The notes: generated by a model from the letters alone, not told the origin. A DNA stretch of 64,000 nucleotides from Desulfosudis oleivorans (GCA_020723325.1 DYJD01000015.1:82170-146169), one strand, 5' to 3'. Positions 38,832 through 49,433 are shown, counted from the first letter of the stretch. Numbers and translations: made by a program.

Positions 38832-40896
38832 CGCTCTTGTCGCCAATCTTCAGGAAGACCTATTGATCAACATTCTCCGGCATTCCGAGGATATTGGGAA
38901 ATGCGCCGTCCATATCACGACCCAGATCCGTGAGATCATCGGCTCCCGTGTCGTGGCGCTTTTTGAAACCAATCCAGGCGGGAGTCAGTGTTTGATCGGC
39001 GCCTGTCCGGAACGTAGGCAAGGCATGTTTAAGCATGCGGAACTTGCCAGGCTGGTGGAACGGGCCGGCTGTATTGAAGAACCTACCCTTGTCATGCCGG
39101 GAGAGGGCGAGATCGGTGGACTGTTGAAGAAGCTGGACATGCAGGCTTCCTTTGTTGTTCCCCTGCGGGTCGGCCGGGAGATATTCGGTCTACTTTTACT
39201 ACTGGATATCATGGACAGCCGGGGTATCGAGAAAATCCTAGATGCTTTGAAAGATGTTTCCGGTCTGTTGTCGCTGATACTGAAAAATTCATTTCTTTTC
39301 AGGAATCTGGAAACCCTGGTGGAGCAGCGGACAGCGGCCCTGCGCGCGAGCGAGGCGCGTTCCCTGGCCATCCTGCGAATTGCCTTGGACGGCTTCTGGA
39401 TTGCCGATAGGACCGGGAAAATTTGCGATGTGAACGAAGCCTATTGCAGGATGAGCGGCTACACTCATGAAGAGTTGTTGCAGATGACCATTCAGCATGT
39501 GGAGGCTGTTGTATCGGAGGCGGAGGTGCTGGCTCATATCCAACGGGTTCTTGCCGGTGAGCATGCCCGCTCTGAAACCACCCATCGCCGTAAGGACGGC
39601 GGCCCCCTTTTCGTCGAGGTCAGTGCCCAAAGATTACCCGGAAGTGAAGAACGGATTTTCGCCTTTATGCGCGACATCACCGAGCGCAAACAGGCGGAGC
39701 AGGAACGGGAAAGACTCCAGGAGCAACTGGCCCAGGCCCAGAAAATGGAATCCGTGGGTCGGTTGGCCGGCGGCGTGGCCCATGATTTCAATAATATGTT
39801 GAGTGTGATTCTGGGCCATACGGAATTGGCCATGGAGCAGTTGGAGCCATCTCTGCCACTTCGGGCGGATCTGGAGGAAATCCGCAAGGCGGCCCAGCGG
39901 TCCGCTGACTTGACCCGGCAACTCCTGGCCTTTGCGCGCAAGCAGGCCATCGCGCCCAGGGTCCTGGATCTGAACGACACTGTGGCAGGCATACTCAAGA
40001 TGCTTCAAAGGCTCATCGGCGAGGAAATTCATCTTGCCTGGAAACCAGGGGCAGAGCTATGGCCCATTAAAATGGATCCAACCCAGATCGATCAGATTCT
40101 CGCAAACCTCTGCGTCAACGCCCGGGATGCCATAGTCGGACAAGGCGAGATCCTGATTGAAACGAAAAACGTGATATTCGATGGGGCCTTTCTCCCCGAA
40201 GGGCCGGAACCTGTCCCAGGTGAATATGTCCTGCTTGCCGTGGGTGATAACGGCTGCGGCATGGACCAGGAAACCCTGGAACATATCTTCGAACCCTTTT
40301 TTACCACCAAGGAGGTGGGCTGTGGTACCGGGCTGGGACTTGCCACCATCTACGGTATTGTAAAACAGAACCATGGTCATATCACCGTTCACAGTGAGCC
40401 GGGTAAGGGGGCATGTTTTAAAATTTTCCTGCCCCGTTATCAGGATTCGGCTGCCGGGGATCGGCTGAACGAATCGACGCGGACCGTCCACGGCGGCCAT
40501 GAAACCGTGTTGCTGGTGGAGGATGAACCAGCCATTTTAAAAATGGTTGGAATGATGCTGGAAAAATTAGGCTACCGGGTGCTCAGGGCAGCCACGCCCG
40601 GGGAGGCCCTCCGGCTGGCCCGGGAGTACGGCAGCGAAATTCAATTGCTCGTGACCGACGTGGTCATGCCGGAAATGAGCGGCCGGGATCTGGTTGAACA
40701 ATTGCAAGCCGTGTATCCGAATCTCAAGGGCCTGTTCATGTCCGGTTACACGGCTGATCTGATCGCCCGCCACGGCGTGCTGGAGGATGGGGTGCAATTC
40801 ATCCAGAAGCCCTTTTCAAAAATTGATTTGGCGGATAAAATCAGGCAGGTGTTGAACAAAACCTGCCGGGAAACATCGGAGCCGGCGCAGACTTAA
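38821..40896 (+). CDS. Hybrid sensor histidine kinase (GAF-like, PAS, HisKA/HATPase, receiver)
   Basis: GGVAHDFNNMLSVILGHTELAM, GTGLGLATIYGIVKQNHG, receiver LVEDEPAILKMVGMMLEKLGYRVL...VTDVVMPEMSGRDL; 11-nt overlap with the DUF1638 gene. Confidence 0.92.
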   Translation: MGHDALVANLQEDLLINILRHSEDIGKCAVHITTQIREIIGSRVVALFETNPGGSQCLIGACPERRQGMFKHAELARLVERAGCIEEPTLVMPGEGEIGGLLKKLDMQASFVVPLRVGREIFGLLLLLDIMDSRGIEKILDALKDVSGLLSLILKNSFLFRNLETLVEQRTAALRASEARSLAILRIALDGFWIADRTGKICDVNEAYCRMSGYTHEELLQMTIQHVEAVVSEAEVLAHIQRVLAGEHARSETTHRRKDGGPLFVEVSAQRLPGSEERIFAFMRDITERKQAEQERERLQEQLAQAQKMESVGRLAGGVAHDFNNMLSVILGHTELAMEQLEPSLPLRADLEEIRKAAQRSADLTRQLLAFARKQAIAPRVLDLNDTVAGILKMLQRLIGEEIHLAWKPGAELWPIKMDPTQIDQILANLCVNARDAIVGQGEILIETKNVIFDGAFLPEGPEPVPGEYVLLAVGDNGCGMDQETLEHIFEPFFTTKEVGCGTGLGLATIYGIVKQNHGHITVHSEPGKGACFKIFLPRYQDSAAGDRLNESTRTVHGGHETVLLVEDEPAILKMVGMMLEKLGYRVLRAATPGEALRLAREYGSEIQLLVTDVVMPEMSGRDLVEQLQAVYPNLKGLFMSGYTADLIARHGVLEDGVQFIQKPFSKIDLADKIRQVLNKTCRETSEPAQT

Positions 40897-40909
40897 GAGA
40901 AAGGCCAAG

Positions 40910-41839
40910 ATGAAAATCGCAATAGCGGAAGATGATCCCATAACCCTGCAGTTGCTCCAAAAGGTTCTGATAACCTGGGGACATGAGGTTTTTACCGCGG
41001 AAAACGGAGTGGTTGCCCTTGAATTGATTCTGAAACATAAAATCAAACTGGTTATTGCCGATTGGATCATGCCGGAAATGGACGGCCTGGCCCTTTGCCG
41101 GAAAATTCGTTCCATGACCGGCATGGGCTACATCTACTTTATCCTCCTGACCGGCAAGGATGCCAAGGAAGACATAGTGGCCGGGCTTGAGAACGGTGCC
41201 GACGACTATGTGACCAAACCGTTTGTATTGGAAGAATTGCGGGTACGCTTGCGGGCCGGCGCGCGCATTCTGGAAAAAGAGCAGGAGTTGAACGTTAAAA
41301 ATGAAGAACTGCTGGAACTCAATGCCAAGCTGGAGACCATGGCTTGCATTGATCCGCTCATGGAAATCGGCAACCGTCGCAGCCTGTACCGCAACATTGA
41401 GAAAATGCATGACCGGCTCAGCCGCTACGGCGAGCAGTATTGCCTGATTCTGGCTGATATCGATCATTTTAAAGCCTACAACGATCTTTACGGTCATCTG
41501 GCCGGTGACCAGATTCTGAAGCAGGTGGCGGAGTGTATGGTCAAATCCCTGCGGGTGTCGGATGAAATATATCGCTATGGAGGCGAAGAAGTGGTAATTC
41601 TTTTACCGAATCAGGATGTCGACGGCGGGCGGGCAGCGGCCGACCGAGTACGGCGGGGCATTGAGATCCTGGCCATCGGGCACAAGGGGGCCAAGCAGGG
41701 GATCTTGACAGCCAGCTTCGGAGCAACCATCGCCGGCCTGGCGGATCGCATCAACCGCTGGGAGGATGTGCTGGAACGGGCCGACAAGGCCCTGTATCAG
41801 GCCAAAAAAGGCGGCCGGAATTTGGTCACCTTTCTATAG
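40910..41839 (+). CDS. Response regulator with GGDEF diguanylate cyclase domain
   Basis: Receiver KIAIAEDDPITLQLLQKVL...IADWIMPEMDGLAL; GGDEF-type RYGGEEVVILLP. Confidence 0.93.
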   Translation: MKIAIAEDDPITLQLLQKVLITWGHEVFTAENGVVALELILKHKIKLVIADWIMPEMDGLALCRKIRSMTGMGYIYFILLTGKDAKEDIVAGLENGADDYVTKPFVLEELRVRLRAGARILEKEQELNVKNEELLELNAKLETMACIDPLMEIGNRRSLYRNIEKMHDRLSRYGEQYCLILADIDHFKAYNDLYGHLAGDQILKQVAECMVKSLRVSDEIYRYGGEEVVILLPNQDVDGGRAAADRVRRGIEILAIGHKGAKQGILTASFGATIAGLADRINRWEDVLERADKALYQAKKGGRNLVTFL

Positions 41840-41851
41840 TATCATATTCGA

Positions 41852-44056
41852 ATGGTTATAACCATGGCATCTTTTCAAAAAAACAAATGGTGGCGCGGCT
41901 TCTGGATGGGCGCCCTGATCAGTTTGGCCGTCTTGGCCTTGGACCGGCTGGGCTATATGGACAGCCTGGAACGCAAAACCATTGATTGGCGCATGGGGCT
42001 CACCAGGGCTCAAACCGCTCTGCCGGACGATGTCGCGGTGGTTCTGATTGATGATGCCTCCTTGTATGCCCTGGATCCCGTGGTGGGCAGATGGCCCTGG
42101 CCCCGGCATGTTCACGGTGAGCTTATTGACTTTCTGTACCAATGCGGGGCGCGCCTGGTGGTGATGGACATTCTGTTTTCGGAACGTCAGAAGGATTGCG
42201 AGGTATCAGCCGACGGATTGGGGCGGGCGGATTCTCAACTTGTGGAAGCGAGTCGAGCGGCTGACAATGTTTTATATGCCTTCCAGTTGGTGGATGATAT
42301 ACCGGATGAGTATAATCAAAACCTATTAAACGCCCCCATGCCGAAGGATTTTATCAAGCGTTTTTCCGTGAATGCCCAAGGCCGGCTTTCCCCTCGGGAA
42401 TATAACAATTTTTATCTGCCCTATGAGGAATTGTATGCAAATGCGGCCGGCATGGGTGTAGTGACTTTTTTGCCGGACCATGACAATGTGTACCGCAGCG
42501 AAGCACTGGTGTTTGATTATCAGGGACAACGTTTTCCTTCCCTGGGTTTGGCCGCTGCCATGGCCCGTCTAGGGATTGGAAATGTCCTGCTTGAAAATCA
42601 GACAATGACTATCCCGGTAAAGGGGAGTACTGTCAAAATTCCCCTGCAGGATGACGGCAAATACTACATCAATATGTACAACGATTATCAGCAAAAATCC
42701 TATAGTGGCCTTCTCCAGGCCATTATAAAAACTGAGCAGGATGATCTCAGCAATCGCATGGTAAATCCGGAGGAGTTCAAAGACAAGGTGGTTTTCGTAG
42801 GTGCCAGCGCCGCTGCAGTGGAGGACCTAAAGCAGACTTCCATGGGCCGGCGCATGCCGGGTGTATTACTCCATGCCGCAGCTTATGCCAATATTATGAC
42901 CGGCGACTTCCTGCGCTTTGCGGAACCCCAATACAATATTCTGGTAATTTGTCTAAGTACCTTTTTGACCTTGTATGCGATTTTGTATCTCAAAAAAATG
43001 AAACTCAGGGTTCTGGTGCCGGTGTCGTTCATGGCTGGTTTGTATGCAGTCGCTTTTCATGTTTTTAACCGCAACATCGTATTACCGGTGGCTTCTCCGA
43101 CCCTTGCATTCCTATCAGCATTTTTGATGGGATTCGGACATTACATGACCACCGAAGGCCGTGAGAAACGGCGCATCCGCAACATCCTGGGGCAGTATGT
43201 GTCGCCGGCCATGCTGCAAAACGTGCTGGAAAACTACAAGGAGGATTATTTCAAGGCCGAGGTGGGCTCCAAGGAGTTTTTGACCGTGTTTTTTTCAGAC
43301 ATCCGGGGCTTCACCAGCCTTTCGGAAAAACTGGCGGTGGAAAAGGTGGTGGAAATGCTCAACCGCTACCTGTCCTGCATGGTGAATATCATTTTCCAAC
43401 ACCAGGGCACCCTGGACAAATTCATCGGTGACGCCATCGTGGCCTTCTGGGGCGCGCCGGTGAAAATTAAAGACCATGCGTATAAAGCGGTTTTATCGGC
43501 CCTGCGCATGCAAAACGAGCTGTATGAAATGAACACGGAAAACCTGGCCGCCGGTCTGCCCAAACTCAACATCGGCATCGGCATTCACACCGGTGAAGTC
43601 ATCCTCGGGAATATCGGCTCGGAAAAAAAGCTGGATTACACCGTGATCGGCGACAGTGTAAATCTGACTTCCCGTTTGGAAGGTTTGACCAAAAGCTACA
43701 ACGCCGGTATCCTAATCACCCAGGACACCTGGGAACTGGTCAGGGAAAAGATCGTTTGTCGTATGGTGGACCATGTGAAGGTCAAAGGGAAAGACAAGGC
43801 CATTGCCGTTTTTGAAGTACTAGGTGAAATCGGGGCGGTGGCCCCCCCACTATTGAAAATCGTCGAACTCTCGGAAAAAGCCTTTTCCGAATACCGCTGC
43901 CGCAACTTCCAGATTGCCATGGGGCTATTTGAAGATATCATCAAAACCAGGCCGGACGATTATCTGGCCCACATGTTCATAGGCCGCTGCCGGGGATATC
44001 TTGAGCAGGCGCCGCCTGATGATTGGGACGGTTATTATGAGCACAAGACAAAATGA
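41852..44056 (+). CDS. CHASE2 domain adenylate/guanylate cyclase
   Basis: CHASE2 N-terminus (DWRMGLTRAQTALPDDVAVVLIDDASLYAL...WPWPRHVHGELIDFL), TMs, class III cyclase (LTVFFSDIRGFTSLSEKL...DKFIGDAIVAFWGAP...IGDSVNLTSRLEGLTK). Confidence 0.93.
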   Translation: MVITMASFQKNKWWRGFWMGALISLAVLALDRLGYMDSLERKTIDWRMGLTRAQTALPDDVAVVLIDDASLYALDPVVGRWPWPRHVHGELIDFLYQCGARLVVMDILFSERQKDCEVSADGLGRADSQLVEASRAADNVLYAFQLVDDIPDEYNQNLLNAPMPKDFIKRFSVNAQGRLSPREYNNFYLPYEELYANAAGMGVVTFLPDHDNVYRSEALVFDYQGQRFPSLGLAAAMARLGIGNVLLENQTMTIPVKGSTVKIPLQDDGKYYINMYNDYQQKSYSGLLQAIIKTEQDDLSNRMVNPEEFKDKVVFVGASAAAVEDLKQTSMGRRMPGVLLHAAAYANIMTGDFLRFAEPQYNILVICLSTFLTLYAILYLKKMKLRVLVPVSFMAGLYAVAFHVFNRNIVLPVASPTLAFLSAFLMGFGHYMTTEGREKRRIRNILGQYVSPAMLQNVLENYKEDYFKAEVGSKEFLTVFFSDIRGFTSLSEKLAVEKVVEMLNRYLSCMVNIIFQHQGTLDKFIGDAIVAFWGAPVKIKDHAYKAVLSALRMQNELYEMNTENLAAGLPKLNIGIGIHTGEVILGNIGSEKKLDYTVIGDSVNLTSRLEGLTKSYNAGILITQDTWELVREKIVCRMVDHVKVKGKDKAIAVFEVLGEIGAVAPPLLKIVELSEKAFSEYRCRNFQIAMGLFEDIIKTRPDDYLAHMFIGRCRGYLEQAPPDDWDGYYEHKTK

Positions 44057-44591
44057 ACACACCGGCAAAAGGCAAAGGAAGCTTTGGACCGTCTTCCTTT
44101 GGATTGCAGCGTTGATCTTTTTAAAACCGGACCAGGGGCGGAGTTATGATTTGTATGTCACCAGCCTTAAGGCCTCCATTTACCTGATGCCGGACACGAC
44201 TTCCGAAGCCTTGTTCGAGGTCAAACAGGGATTCAAACTCAACGGGGTGCGCAAAAGCGGATACTGGCATCAGGTGGATCATGAAAGCCGGACCGGCTGG
44301 ATCTATGGATTTCAGGTTGGGGAAAAACCGCCGGTGAAAAAAAATGAAATTTATGGTACTTTCTCCTCCTTGTTTCAGAAATACGAAACCTTCATGTCCC
44401 GGGCGCGCAGGCGTTCCTCGGCGTATTCTTCCGTGGCCGCCGCCAGGGGCCTCAAGGAACACCGGCAGCGGGTCACGGTCCAGTACCGCCTGGATTTTGA
44501 GGCCTTGGAAAAGCTGGAAGCCGTGCAGTTCACGGATGAGCAGGTCATGGAATTTCTGAGGGAGGGCATGCAAAATGAAAAATCGCTGTAA
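44037..44591 (+). CDS. Exported SH3-like domain protein
   Basis: Signal/TM segment then SLKASIYLMPDTTSEALFEVKQGFKLNGVRKSGYWHQVDHESRTGWIYGFQVG (bacterial SH3-like). Confidence 0.7.
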   Translation: MSTRQNEHTGKRQRKLWTVFLWIAALIFLKPDQGRSYDLYVTSLKASIYLMPDTTSEALFEVKQGFKLNGVRKSGYWHQVDHESRTGWIYGFQVGEKPPVKKNEIYGTFSSLFQKYETFMSRARRRSSAYSSVAAARGLKEHRQRVTVQYRLDFEALEKLEAVQFTDEQVMEFLREGMQNEKSL

Positions 44592-45408
44592 ATACCTTGG
44601 GCTTGTTTTGGCGGTAATCTGCCTGCTGCCGGCCGCGCCGGCATTCGGCGGTGAGGCGCGCAAGCGCATTGCCCATATCGTCGACCAGTCCGACCAGCTC
44701 GCGGATGTGGAGGCGGAAATTCTCTTCGGCCGTGAGCTGGCGGCCCGGATCCTGGGGCATTACGGCTTTTGCGACGATCCCAAGCTGAATCGCTATGTCA
44801 ATCTGGTAGGCCGGGCTGTGGCCCTGCATTCCGGCCGGCCGGAGCTGACCTATCATTTCGGTGTGCTGGATTCGGAAGAGCTCAACGCCTTTGCCGCGCC
44901 CGGCGGCTATGTTTTCATCACCCGGGCCGCCTTGCTGAAAATGCAAAACGAAGCCCAACTGGCGTGTGTCCTGGGTCATGAAATCGCCCATGTCACGGAG
45001 AGACATGTGATCCGTGAACTGAATATTCGGGGGGCGGACGGCTCCGCGGTGGCCGGTATTGCCGGTCTCATCAGCGGGGCCACTTCCGGCACGGTCAAAT
45101 CCCTGGAACAGGCCATGGACCGGGCCGCCGAAATCTTGTTTAAAAACGGTTACAAAATTCAGGATGAAATCCAGGCGGACGCCATCGGCATGCTCATGGC
45201 CGCTTCCGCCGGATATGATCCCATGGCTTTGCAGGATTTTCTGAGCCGGGAGAAGCGTTTTGAAAAAGAGGATGAGACTTATAAGGGCGATCACCCGGCC
45301 CATATGGTTAGAGTGGAAAAGATGAACATGGTCTTGGCTGCCGGAAATGCGATCCGGACGAAAAAAGCAACGCTTGCGGAGAGATTTTATGCAAATGTCA
45401 ACCATTAG
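44575..45408 (+). CDS. M48 family metalloprotease, exported
   Basis: HEIAHVTERHVIRELN zinc motif; EIQADAIGMLMAASAGYDPMAL. Confidence 0.92.
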   Translation: MKNRCKYLGLVLAVICLLPAAPAFGGEARKRIAHIVDQSDQLADVEAEILFGRELAARILGHYGFCDDPKLNRYVNLVGRAVALHSGRPELTYHFGVLDSEELNAFAAPGGYVFITRAALLKMQNEAQLACVLGHEIAHVTERHVIRELNIRGADGSAVAGIAGLISGATSGTVKSLEQAMDRAAEILFKNGYKIQDEIQADAIGMLMAASAGYDPMALQDFLSREKRFEKEDETYKGDHPAHMVRVEKMNMVLAAGNAIRTKKATLAERFYANVNH

Positions 45409-46681
45409 AATCAGGATGCTGGTGGGTTTTCTTTCCCTTCTGGTTGCCGCTGTTGCCTGGGGGGATGACTACCATTATGTGAACATGATCATCGGCGATC
45501 GGGCCGCCGGCCTGGCCGGGGCCTATACCGCCCTTTCCGATGATCCGGCCGGCTGCTTTTACAACCCGGCCGGCATTGCCTTTGCCCCGAATCTGAGCCT
45601 GTCGGCCAGCGTGAACGCCTATAATACGGAAAAGAAGACCTATCAAAAGGTTTTGACCGGCACCGACGGCGGCTCCCGGGACTGGGAGCAGATCTCTTCC
45701 AGCCTGCTGCCCAATTTTTTCGGGGTGGTGCGGAAATTCGGCGACGCCGGCATGCTGGGGCTATCCTATGCCGTGACGGATGCCATCCAGCGCCGGCAGA
45801 AGCAGTATTTTCAGAATATCCGCACGGAATTCGCCGACAATCCGGCGGACACGGTCATGATCAACATCAACGACAGTGACAAGACCTATCTTTTCGGGCC
45901 CTCCTATGCTTACAGCCTTTCCGACTCCCTGGCCCTGGGCGCCACTTTGTATGCCTATTTCCGGGACCGGGAAATCATCCGCAACCAGGTGATCCAGTTC
46001 AATCGCGGCCAGCATATTCTGATCAATTACTACGAAACCGTGAACGACTGGGGGGCGCGTCCCAGCCTGGGAGCCATCTGGGAGCCGCTGGACAAACTGG
46101 CCTTGGGTCTGTGCATGTCCCAGGTCTTTATTTTTGCCGATGACACCACCCGCCATGATATCTACCGCAATACCGTGGCGGCCCAGCCCATGAATATCGA
46201 CGGACTTGCGTATGACTTCACCCGCAGCGATACCCTCTATTTTAAAAGCGCCAATACCGACGACAAACCGGCCATGCCTTTCACCTTGACCCTGGGGGCG
46301 GCTTATTTCATTTCCCCGGAGCTGCTGATCACAGGGGATGCCGCCTGGTACGGCCAGGCCGATGAAAAGGATGCGGTCTGGAATCTGTTTTTGGGCGCGG
46401 AATATTTTTTCCGGGACGACATGGCCCTCCGCTGCGGCCTGCACACCGACCATGCCAATACACCCGAATTGCGCTCCGGCAGGACCAACCAGCCGGAGCA
46501 CATCGATATTTACGGACTGAGCCTGAGCTATACCCTGTATTACAAAATGTCCAACATCACCCTGGGGGTGCTGTACGGACTGGGCAAAGGCGAAGCCCAG
46601 GCCTTGAACGATACCGCCGTGATCCAGGATGCCGACATCCAGAATCTCAGGATCTATCTTTCGGCGTCCTACAGCAATTGA
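45389..46681 (+). CDS. Outer-membrane beta-barrel protein (OmpP1/FadL-like)
   Basis: Signal peptide; GDRAAGLAGAYTALSDDPAGCFYNPAGIAFAPNLSLSAS; alternating beta pattern. Confidence 0.75.
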   Translation: MQMSTIRIRMLVGFLSLLVAAVAWGDDYHYVNMIIGDRAAGLAGAYTALSDDPAGCFYNPAGIAFAPNLSLSASVNAYNTEKKTYQKVLTGTDGGSRDWEQISSSLLPNFFGVVRKFGDAGMLGLSYAVTDAIQRRQKQYFQNIRTEFADNPADTVMININDSDKTYLFGPSYAYSLSDSLALGATLYAYFRDREIIRNQVIQFNRGQHILINYYETVNDWGARPSLGAIWEPLDKLALGLCMSQVFIFADDTTRHDIYRNTVAAQPMNIDGLAYDFTRSDTLYFKSANTDDKPAMPFTLTLGAAYFISPELLITGDAAWYGQADEKDAVWNLFLGAEYFFRDDMALRCGLHTDHANTPELRSGRTNQPEHIDIYGLSLSYTLYYKMSNITLGVLYGLGKGEAQALNDTAVIQDADIQNLRIYLSASYSN

Positions 46682-46744
46682 TGGGAGCCACGGCCCAATT
46701 GTCCATTTTGGTTGTCAAGCCAATCGTCGCAAGGAGGAAAAATC

Positions 46745-49423
46745 ATGGTGTTTCAAACCCAAGCAGCAAACCGAGGAATATATGGAGGGCGTCCCATTTG
46801 TCGGCGCTCTGCCTGGATTGCCCGAACCGCCGGTTTCGGTTGCGCGCTCCTTGTCATGCTGGTCATGGCCGGCTGTACCTATGATTCCGGCGCCAATGTG
46901 TTGAGCACCAGCGGCACCACCCCCACCAATCCAGAGGCGGTGAGGACCCAATTGGCGCGCTATACCATGCCCAGCGAATTGTCGGCCGTGCCGGCCACAA
47001 GCGTAGGAAATACCCCTTCGGGACTGGAAGAACCAAAGGATTTGCTCCATGCCGCCGCTGATCCGGGCACGGATTATACCAATACCGACACGCGCACCTA
47101 TGTGGAAGAGCGCACCCTGGATCAGTTCACCCGGCTTGAAAAGATCCTGAAAGCCATTGATCAGACCCAGTATGAAAAGGAGATCGGCCAGGGAGCTTAT
47201 AAAGCCCTGGTGGCCATTGAAGAGGAAAAAGAAGGCCGAACCCAGAAAAAACTGGAAACCTGGACCGTGCAATCCGAGGCCATCACTACGGATGGAACGG
47301 CCCCATATTTGCGGGTGCGGGCCTGGATTGAAAAAACCTTTGCCCCCGGCATGCCCGTCATTAAAGCAGAGTTCAAGATCTATTCCCCGCCCACCCGGAA
47401 CAGTGACGGCACCTACCAGGACTATGGGCAATGGCTCATGAACGTCAAGCTGGATGATATCGGCGATGAAGATTATTTTGTTGCCGCCTGTGAAGCCGGG
47501 ACAAACGGTTTTGCCAAGATCAGATTGTATGAAAAATTGTCCGGTCAAGGGCAGATCAGCGAAGCCGGACTGGATACCAAGGTCAAAGCCGTCCTGTTCC
47601 GATCAGCGACCCAAGGCTACGGCAAAATTTATCACCCGGATTTTGCGGCCTATTTCTGCCCGGATTGCGATCAAACCCAGGGCGTGCCCCACAAAACCGC
47701 AGTCTATGCCTACAATGAAAATCATTTGGCTGTCCAGGAAGATGAAGATGGGGAAGTGATTTACAAAGACCGCAATGAAAAGATCATGATAACCCAACGC
47801 TACGGCGTTTTTCATGCTGAAAGCGGCGAAGATGTTTTGAAAACCAAGTCCTTTGGATTTCCTGTGCGCTATACGGAAAACGGGATCGACAAACAGGCCT
47901 ATTACGGCGCCTGGCAGGGGCGGCATAATCTCTGGACTCCGGATGAAGGCACCATTGCCGAAGGTACAAAGGTTTACCGGGATGATATCCCGCCGGATCA
48001 ACCGATTGAGGAATATACGGTGGGAAAGACCTTTAACGGGGTCCTTGTCAAAAGAAGCTATCAGGAGGCGGAAATGGATGATATCCGCAACATGCCGGTG
48101 GAGGTCTTGATCAATCGCGACTATAATTTATTTTTCCATAACGATGCCTGGCTGTATTGCGCCCAAATGGACTGGTCGGCTGATCCGCCGGTATGCAGTT
48201 CCGGCGATTTTGTGGATTTCGACGCTGCTGTGGGCTTGAACACCCTGATCACCACGGCAGATAATTTCATGAAACGGGTTTCCATCCACGGCTGGGATGA
48301 AGTCGCTGACAAGGAAAAAGCTTTTGTGTACGAGGCGGCCGCACTCATCAATCGAAATCAGGCCGGTTTTTACGAGGCGGAAGAAGTCACCGGTCGGTTC
48401 GGACCGGTATTCCGGCCCCTTACTCCGCGGGTTCCCATCGATACCAGGCGCGTCCGCGGGCTGTGGGTCAATGTGTCCGGCAGTATTTTCGTGGAATACA
48501 AGGGTGCTTCCGGCTGGTTTGAAAAAAAAGTGGACTATTTCGATGAATTCACCTGGACCCCGAAATTCGACCCGGCCGGCGACCGTTCCTTCAATCTCCC
48601 GGATGGGATCGAATTGTATGTGAACATGCAAGGAAACGGATACATCGTCAGCAAGGAAAACGGGGTCACCAGCGTGAAAAGCGAAATCCAGACCGTCTGC
48701 AATCCCACCAATGTCTTGAGCATCCTACCAGATGGGGCCGGCACGGTTTTCCACAGCCAGTGGAATCCGGAAGTCGATTCCACCTATCGCTTTGTGACCG
48801 AGCCCGCTGATCCGAAATACATGCAGTTGGTCTATCGCTCCATCGGTGACAACGACAAGGATCAGAACGGGAATCCCCTTGTCGCGGTGGGGGACACGGC
48901 GCCCTCCATGTGGGGGATCGAAGCGACCATCAACGGCGCCACCGTCGGCTTTAACTGGGAATACGATGCGACCTCCAGGGCCAACGCGGTCTCCTTTTTA
49001 ATGGAGGGCAACAACTATAAGCTGCTGGACGACTCCATGCGTTTTGATCCCATCAGCGTCACCAATGCCGCCGGCCGCACCAAAACCCTTTACCTGGGTT
49101 TTGACGGTTGGATGTCGGGACTTCCCGATTTATACAGTGAATTGGAAAAAAGCGAGTGGGTCATCACCACGGCCATCCGTGACAAGATCATCAACCTGCC
49201 GGCCGGGACCGAGTTGACAGAGACAGCCACGAACATCAAATATCTTATCAAACCCCTTGAGCGCAGTATTTTCCTTGCGGAAATCACCGACCCAGGGGAT
49301 CTGAACCTTACGGCGGCAAAGGCCGTCAGCTTGTCCGATATTCCCATCTACACCGAGCACGGCATGGGCGATGCGCCGGAGGTGGCGACCATTTCCTATT
49401 CTGAGGGAAATCCGGTGGAATAA
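46745..49423 (+). CDS. Large lipoprotein of unknown function (892 aa)
   Basis: aaggagg RBS, ATG 46745, lipobox LVMAGC; no family recognised. Confidence 0.75.
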   Translation: MVFQTQAANRGIYGGRPICRRSAWIARTAGFGCALLVMLVMAGCTYDSGANVLSTSGTTPTNPEAVRTQLARYTMPSELSAVPATSVGNTPSGLEEPKDLLHAAADPGTDYTNTDTRTYVEERTLDQFTRLEKILKAIDQTQYEKEIGQGAYKALVAIEEEKEGRTQKKLETWTVQSEAITTDGTAPYLRVRAWIEKTFAPGMPVIKAEFKIYSPPTRNSDGTYQDYGQWLMNVKLDDIGDEDYFVAACEAGTNGFAKIRLYEKLSGQGQISEAGLDTKVKAVLFRSATQGYGKIYHPDFAAYFCPDCDQTQGVPHKTAVYAYNENHLAVQEDEDGEVIYKDRNEKIMITQRYGVFHAESGEDVLKTKSFGFPVRYTENGIDKQAYYGAWQGRHNLWTPDEGTIAEGTKVYRDDIPPDQPIEEYTVGKTFNGVLVKRSYQEAEMDDIRNMPVEVLINRDYNLFFHNDAWLYCAQMDWSADPPVCSSGDFVDFDAAVGLNTLITTADNFMKRVSIHGWDEVADKEKAFVYEAAALINRNQAGFYEAEEVTGRFGPVFRPLTPRVPIDTRRVRGLWVNVSGSIFVEYKGASGWFEKKVDYFDEFTWTPKFDPAGDRSFNLPDGIELYVNMQGNGYIVSKENGVTSVKSEIQTVCNPTNVLSILPDGAGTVFHSQWNPEVDSTYRFVTEPADPKYMQLVYRSIGDNDKDQNGNPLVAVGDTAPSMWGIEATINGATVGFNWEYDATSRANAVSFLMEGNNYKLLDDSMRFDPISVTNAAGRTKTLYLGFDGWMSGLPDLYSELEKSEWVITTAIRDKIINLPAGTELTETATNIKYLIKPLERSIFLAEITDPGDLNLTAAKAVSLSDIPIYTEHGMGDAPEVATISYSEGNPVE

Positions 49424-49433
49424 GGGCGGGAGG

